NCBI GenBank assembly: GCA_024280195.1
Contig: JAJRQP010000199.1
Span: 1-10,335 of the forward strand
Direction of reading: 5' to 3'
Length of the DNA: 10,335 bases
Origin: Bacteroidota bacterium
GTDB lineage: Bacteria; Bacteroidota; Bacteroidia; Flavobacteriales_D; Crocinitomicaceae
The notes under the pieces are model-generated. The model was not told where the DNA came from. It made no database searches and saw nothing but the letters and a program-made list of their open reading frames with translations. Position 1 is the first letter of the stretch; the number at the start of each line of letters is the position of its first letter. Below, in pieces: positions 6,695 through 10,335 of the stretch. The translations under genes and the position numbers were made by a program.

Positions 6695-7948
6695 ATGATG
6701 AAGAAGTTAAACAACCTACGCAAGGTCATTTTGGTAGCATTCTTTACAACCCTTTGGAACGCATCTATTGGACAGTCTTTAGATTCTCTTTTGCAATTAG
6801 TGGTGGAGAATAACCCAACCTTAAAATCTTTGCAATTAGAATATGAGGCAGAAGAACTAAAAGCTGATCAAGTGAGTCAATTGCCTAATTTAGAATTAGG
6901 AACAGGAATTCCTATTCTTCGTCCTGAAACACGTTTAGGAGGACAAGTTGTGATGATTAGCGCGTCGCAAATGTTTCCTTGGTTTGGAACTTTGAAATCA
7001 AAAGAGGATGTAGTTATCGCCATGTCAAAAGCAAAGTACGAGATGGTTGCAGCGAAACGACTCGACCTTTTCAATACGGTAAAACAAGCCTACTATCAAC
7101 TGTACTTTCTCCATGAAAAAGAAAGCATCATTGAAGAATACATTGCCATCTATGAAACGATAGAAAGTGTTGCTTTAGCAAAAGTGGAAAGCGGACAATC
7201 GACTACGGCGGATGTTTTGAGAATTCAATTAAAACTGCAAGAATTAAGACAAGATTTGAAATTCATTGAGATTGATAGAAGCTCTTATTCTGCAGTGATA
7301 AATGAGCTAGCAAATCTTTCTTGGGAGAATATAATTAACCCAACAGATAAGCTTAATGAACTGGCAACTTTAGAATACGATTTAGAAGCATTCAAAAAAC
7401 AAGTTGAAAATAATCATCCTCTAAATCGAAAAATTGATCAACAAATTGAAGCATCAAAATTGGCTCAAAGGACAAACAAGAACATGAACCGACCAAGTTT
7501 TGGTTTAGGATTAGACTATAGCATGGTTCAACCTAGAACAGATGCAAATCCAACTAGAAATGGACAAGATATTCTGATACCCAAACTTAAGGTGAGTATT
7601 CCTCTCTACAGAAAGTCTTACAAAGCAAAAAATCGGCAGGAAGAGAAGATTCAAGAAGCCTTGAGTTTTCAAAAAGAAGACTTGACCAACAAAATGATGC
7701 GTCGGTTACAAATAGAAAAAAGTAAATACGACAATGCTGTTTTGGAAAATGAATTGTTTAAACAACAAATTCAAACAACTCAAATGGCATACGAGATTTT
7801 ACTTTCTAAATACAGCTCACAAGGAAAAGGTTTTGACGACTTGTTACAGGTTCAGAACCAATTAATTAATTATCAATTAAAATTATCAATCGCTCAATTG
7901 AAGTCATACAAAGCAATGGCTAACATTGAAAGAATAACGAAATATTAA
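6695..7948 (+). CDS. CusC/TolC-like outer-membrane efflux channel protein
   Basis: The 417-aa product is the outer-membrane component of the tripartite pump. It has a Sec signal peptide (basic start, hydrophobic core 11-25, probable cleavage after IGQ at 25-27). The mature part is long, Gln/Glu/Lys-rich alpha-helix interrupted by beta-like stretches, in two repeats, as in OEP/TolC proteins. The FPWFG motif (94-98, preceded by SQM) is one I associate with Bacteroidota metal-efflux channels. 'KVESGQSTTADVLRIQ' and 'KYSSQGKGFDDLLQVQ' are the two equivalent 'G-x-DvL' hairpin motifs of the repeats. There is no lipobox cysteine, so unlike E. coli CusC it is not predicted to be lipidated. Two adjacent ATGs (6695, 6698) could serve as start. 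The first lies 2 nt after the pump's stop codon, so coupled translation with the pump is likely. Confidence 0.9.
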   Translation: MMKKLNNLRKVILVAFFTTLWNASIGQSLDSLLQLVVENNPTLKSLQLEYEAEELKADQVSQLPNLELGTGIPILRPETRLGGQVVMISASQMFPWFGTLKSKEDVVIAMSKAKYEMVAAKRLDLFNTVKQAYYQLYFLHEKESIIEEYIAIYETIESVALAKVESGQSTTADVLRIQLKLQELRQDLKFIEIDRSSYSAVINELANLSWENIINPTDKLNELATLEYDLEAFKKQVENNHPLNRKIDQQIEASKLAQRTNKNMNRPSFGLGLDYSMVQPRTDANPTRNGQDILIPKLKVSIPLYRKSYKAKNRQEEKIQEALSFQKEDLTNKMMRRLQIEKSKYDNAVLENELFKQQIQTTQMAYEILLSKYSSQGKGFDDLLQVQNQLINYQLKLSIAQLKSYKAMANIERITKY

Positions 7949-7953
7949 AATAT

Positions 7954-8034
7954 AGAAGGGCAAAAGTTGAAAACTGAGTTGGAAAATTTCATGATTTTTT
8001 AGTTTAAATTCAATAAGTAAACTTTTGACCTTCT
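7954..8034 (+). promoter_or_regulatory. Long-range inverted repeat in the channel-adaptor gap
   Basis: AGAAGGGCAAAAGTT (7954-7968) pairs with AACTTTTGACCTTCT (8020-8034) at 14 of 15 positions (G-A mismatch at 7960/8028). Inside, AAACT (7971-7975) can pair with AGTTT (8001-8005) and AAAAT (7983-7987) with ATTTT (7994-7998), making a nested rod. It fills most of the 103-nt gap and ends 17 nt before the adaptor ATG (8052). There is no T-run after it, so it is not a typical terminator. An RNA stability, processing or attenuation element is possible. Confidence 0.45.
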
Positions 8035-8051
8035 TCTTTAAAAACAAGAAA

Positions 8052-9815
8052 ATGGAAAAGAAAAATATTATTATTTACTCAGCACTTCTAATTGGAGGCG
8101 TAATATTAGGTTGGCTTATCTTCTCTGGAAGTTCTAAAAATGGAGAAAACGGGTCTAATTCTGACTTAAAGATTGAGCAATTGGATCAATTTTGGACATG
8201 TTCCATGCATCCTCAAATTCACTTACCAGATCCTGGTGATTGTCCAATTTGTGGTATGGACCTGATTCCGGAAGAAAAAGGTGGAAGCTCTGACCCTTTG
8301 GTATTAGAGATGACAGATGATGCAATCAAATTAATGAACATTCAAACGACTATTGTTGGTGATGCCAGTTCAAATTCTGAAGGAGGAAAACTGAGACTAT
8401 CTGGAAAAATAATTGCAGACGAAACAACAACCGCAAGTATTGTATCGCATATACCAGGGAGAATTGAGAAGTTGTACATTAGCTTTACGGGAGAACAAGT
8501 AAATAGAGGTCAACGAATTGCAACCATTTATTCACCGAACCTCATCACAGCTCAAAAAGAATTGTTAGAAGCTCAAAAAATCAAAGAAATTAATCCTTCT
8601 TTATTTGAAGCAACGCTCAATAAATTAAAATACTGGAGAATCACTGACAAACAAATCAATGAAATTCTTACTTCTAAAAAAGTAAAAGAATCCTTTGGGA
8701 TTTATGCAGAACATTCAGGTGTTGTGAGCAACAAAAGAGTGTCCGTCGGAGATCACTTAATGGAAGGAGGCGTTTTGTTTGACATTCAAAACCTCAATAA
8801 ATTATGGGGTGTTTTTGACGTGTACGAAGCAGATTTACAGAATGTAAAATTAGGAGACAAAATTACTTTCACAACTCCATCAGTTCCTAACAAAGAGTTT
8901 GATGCGAAAATTTCTTTCATTGACCCTGTCATCAATCCAAGAACTCGATCTGCAGCCATAAGAATTGAAATTGCAAATCGTCAAAAGAAATTAAAACCCG
9001 AAATGTTCATTACAGGGATGTTGGCTAATTCTGAAAAAACATCCTCAACGAGCTCTGTAATCATGATTCCTAAATCAGCCGTATTGTGGACAGGAACACG
9101 CTCTGTTGTTTATGTCAAAGTACCCGAGTTAACCATTCCTTCATTTGAATTTAGAGAGGTTACCTTAGGTGCTTCCACAATTGATGGCTACACCATAACT
9201 TCTGGGCTAGAACAAGGTGAAGAAGTTGTCATCAAAGGGGCTTTTGTGATTGATGCGTCTGCACAATTAAACAATCAATCGAGCATGATGAATCAACTAG
9301 TTGAAGGGAAAGAAATTAAGGAAAAGATTATAATTCCTGACTATTCAAAAGAAACTTCACCAAAGTTTAAGGAGAGTATAGAACAAGTAAATCTTCAATA
9401 CTTTGAGCTTAAAAATGCTTTGGTAGCAGATGATTCTAAAATGGCTACGTCAGCTGCAACTAAAATTCTTGCAAAATTAAAGAAGGTCGATATGCTTTTA
9501 CTTAAAGGTGATTCTCATATGTATTGGATGGATCAATTAAAAATGATAGAAGTACATTCTACCAATATTTCAAAGACTCAAGACATTGAAAAGCAAAGAA
9601 AAAACTTTGAGATGCTTTCCTCATCACTCATCAATGCTACAAAAGCGTTCGGTGCAACCTCAGATAAAATATTCGTTCAGTTTTGCCCAATGGCAGCTGA
9701 TAATAATGGTGCTTTTTGGCTAAGTTCAGAAGCAAACATCCAAAATCCTTACTTCGGATCCCAAATGCTAACGTGTGGTTCGGTAGAAGACGAAATAGTT
9801 AGCACAAATAAATAG
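8052..9815 (+). CDS. cusB: CusB-like periplasmic adaptor with N-terminal heavy-metal-binding domain and C-terminal DUF3347
   Basis: The 587-aa membrane-fusion protein should bridge the pump and the channel and deliver metal to the pump. A single membrane anchor (about 6-25) is followed by a heavy-metal-binding domain at 47-73 with C50-S-M-H53 and C64-P-I-C67-G-M-D. Next comes the HlyD/CusB adaptor body (about 83-410): barrel-sandwich halves near 113-162 and 216-247, a short helical hairpin (about 163-210), then beta-barrel (about 250-325) and membrane-proximal domains (to about 405). The C-terminus (about 445-580) is DUF3347, recognised by FCPMA (544-548), GAFWLS (553-558), NPYFG (565-569) and LTCG (573-576). 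Its Cys545, Met547 and Cys575 are plausible metal ligands. The ATG at 8052 is chosen over an in-frame TTG at 8025 because MEKKN-hydrophobic is a normal anchor start and the TTG lies within the stem at 8020-8034. Assignment of the metal as Cu/Ag rests on the pump. Confidence 0.93.
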   Translation: MEKKNIIIYSALLIGGVILGWLIFSGSSKNGENGSNSDLKIEQLDQFWTCSMHPQIHLPDPGDCPICGMDLIPEEKGGSSDPLVLEMTDDAIKLMNIQTTIVGDASSNSEGGKLRLSGKIIADETTTASIVSHIPGRIEKLYISFTGEQVNRGQRIATIYSPNLITAQKELLEAQKIKEINPSLFEATLNKLKYWRITDKQINEILTSKKVKESFGIYAEHSGVVSNKRVSVGDHLMEGGVLFDIQNLNKLWGVFDVYEADLQNVKLGDKITFTTPSVPNKEFDAKISFIDPVINPRTRSAAIRIEIANRQKKLKPEMFITGMLANSEKTSSTSSVIMIPKSAVLWTGTRSVVYVKVPELTIPSFEFREVTLGASTIDGYTITSGLEQGEEVVIKGAFVIDASAQLNNQSSMMNQLVEGKEIKEKIIIPDYSKETSPKFKESIEQVNLQYFELKNALVADDSKMATSAATKILAKLKKVDMLLLKGDSHMYWMDQLKMIEVHSTNISKTQDIEKQRKNFEMLSSSLINATKAFGATSDKIFVQFCPMAADNNGAFWLSSEANIQNPYFGSQMLTCGSVEDEIVSTNK

Positions 9816-9838
9816 TAATCAATTAAAACAAATAAATA

Positions 9839-10069
9839 ATGAAAAAGCAAATTTTAAACATCGTTGGAGCAATCGCAATCGGATCTTTCCTTTTAGTAAG
9901 TTGTTCAGAATCTCATGACGAAGCATCTCATGACAACACAGAAATGACACATGAGCACGCTGCTACTTACCAATGCCCGATGGATTGTGAAGATGGTAAA
10001 ACTTATGATGCAGCAGGAAAATGCCCTGTTTGCGGAATGGATTTAGCTGAAGTAGAGCACCAACATTAA
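9839..10069 (+). CDS. Small His/Cys-rich lipoprotein with a heavy-metal-binding domain
   Basis: The 76-aa product has a lipoprotein signal (MKKQILN, hydrophobic core, LVSC lipobox with Cys22), so the mature form is about 55 residues anchored to a membrane. The mature part is acidic and His-rich (His26, 31, 38, 40, 74, 76). It holds a heavy-metal-binding domain: C46-P-M-D-C50, then C62-P-V-C65-G-M67-D. This matches the domain at the N-terminus of the adjacent adaptor, with an extra Cys50 where the adaptor has Gln. It follows the adaptor by 23 nt with an A-rich leader and ends just before a strong terminator, so it is the last gene of the operon. A periplasm-facing copper trap or donor to the adaptor is the likely role, inferred from domain and context. 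Too small for enzymatic activity. Confidence 0.9.
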   Translation: MKKQILNIVGAIAIGSFLLVSCSESHDEASHDNTEMTHEHAATYQCPMDCEDGKTYDAAGKCPVCGMDLAEVEHQH

Positions 10070-10079
10070 TCCTAAAGTT

Positions 10080-10114
10080 AAAAAACGGAAGCATTAAAGT
10101 TGCTTCCGTTTTTT
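10080..10114 (+). terminator. Intrinsic terminator of the metal-efflux operon
   Basis: AAAAAACGGAAGCA (10080-10093) and TGCTTCCGTTTTTT (10101-10114) are perfect 14-bp complements around a 7-nt loop. The stem core is GC-richer and ends in six T. It starts 11 nt after the last stop codon, and the A-run/T-run symmetry means it may also terminate transcription from the right. Confidence 0.93.
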
Positions 10115-10335
10115 CTTATTATTCAACCATTATTGTCCGATTAATATTTTTTCTCCACTTTTTTTTGCCACGAATACACGAATGATTGAATTAAAAAATG
10201 ATTTCCCCGAAGCGAGATTTCTCTCGTGCCTTCATAAATTAAGCGGGCACCAAAACACCGCAAAATTCGTCATTTTACAAACTGTTTGACCGTAGGGAGT
10301 TTTTGTAAAATAGAATTAGAGGATGATTTTGGTCG
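10115..10335. repeat. Gene-poor right end with direct and nested inverted repeats, possible intergenic repeat element
   Basis: I see no convincing reading frame. A T-rich stretch precedes two direct copies of CACGAAT (10169-10175, 10177-10183) in a 'TTTGCCACGAAT' context. Then come CGAGA/TCTCG (10213-10217/10222-10226), GTGCC/GGCAC (10226-10230/10246-10250) and GCGG/CCGC (10243-10246/10258-10261). The last part folds as a large interrupted hairpin: ACCAAAA (10249-10255) with TTTTGGT (10327-10333), AATTC (10264-10268) with GAATT (10313-10317), and ATTTTACAAA (10272-10281) with TTTGTAAAAT (10302-10311), leaving a loop containing GACCGTAGGGAG. Such clustered imperfect palindromes are typical of REP-like or transposon-end sequences. 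It may continue beyond the window. Confidence 0.45.

Noticed and set aside
8025..8051. TTG start nine codons upstream of the adaptor ATG
   Set aside because: It lies inside the 3' arm of the inverted repeat, and the ATG at 8052 gives a normal basic-then-hydrophobic anchor.
1..10335. CRISPR arrays, tRNA or rRNA genes, integrase or transposase genes
   Set aside because: I looked for regularly spaced repeats, RNA gene motifs and transposase motifs and found none within the window.

Overview
The window is AT-rich DNA that looks like a Bacteroidota chromosome, most likely Flavobacteriia-like. The signs are a TAnnTTTG-type -7 promoter element, A-rich leaders without clear Shine-Dalgarno sequences, and protein types such as HYC_CC_PP and a DUF3347-tailed CusB adaptor that I associate with this phylum. 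Finer placement is not possible from the sequence alone.

Left part (1-2202, minus strand): the 5' portion of an M61-family (glycyl-aminopeptidase-like) metallopeptidase gene runs off the left edge. Upstream of it on the same strand is a complete YbiT-like ABC-F translation-factor ATPase gene. The two are separated by a loopless 58-bp perfect palindrome that probably acts as the ABC-F terminator. The second ATPase domain of the ABC-F protein has lost its P-loop, although its signature, Walker B and switch histidine remain.

Middle and right (2356-10069, plus strand): five co-directional genes form a copper/silver efflux operon. The order is HYC_CC_PP small Cys-rich membrane or exported protein, then a CusA-type RND pump (1261 aa), then a CusC/TolC-like outer-membrane channel, then a CusB-like adaptor with an N-terminal heavy-metal-binding domain and a C-terminal DUF3347, then a His/Cys-rich lipoprotein that is essentially a stand-alone heavy-metal-binding domain. 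The pump carries all three methionines that align with the E. coli CusA Met triad, which favours Cu(I)/Ag(I) over Zn/Co. The likely logic is that the lipoprotein, the adaptor N-terminus and perhaps HYC_CC_PP and DUF3347 capture metal in the periplasm and pass it to the CusABC-like channel for export. No regulator gene is in the window. A perfect inverted repeat (TACGAAA-N4-TTTCGTA) overlaps the likely operon promoter and is a good operator candidate. A strong intrinsic terminator (10080-10114) closes the operon.

Non-coding signals: the two longer gaps inside the operon each hold a long-range stem just ahead of the next start codon. The HYC-cusA gap folds on paper into a closing stem with three enclosed hairpins. 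The channel-adaptor gap has a 14-of-15 bp outer stem. The right end (10115-10335) has no convincing gene but holds short direct repeats and several nested inverted repeats resembling an intergenic mobile or REP-like element that may continue past the edge.

Nothing here is clearly a wholly new system. The most interesting points are the structured intra-operon leaders, the candidate operator, the enlarged membrane domain of the pump, the poorly characterised HYC_CC_PP protein, and the half-degenerate ABC-F ATPase.
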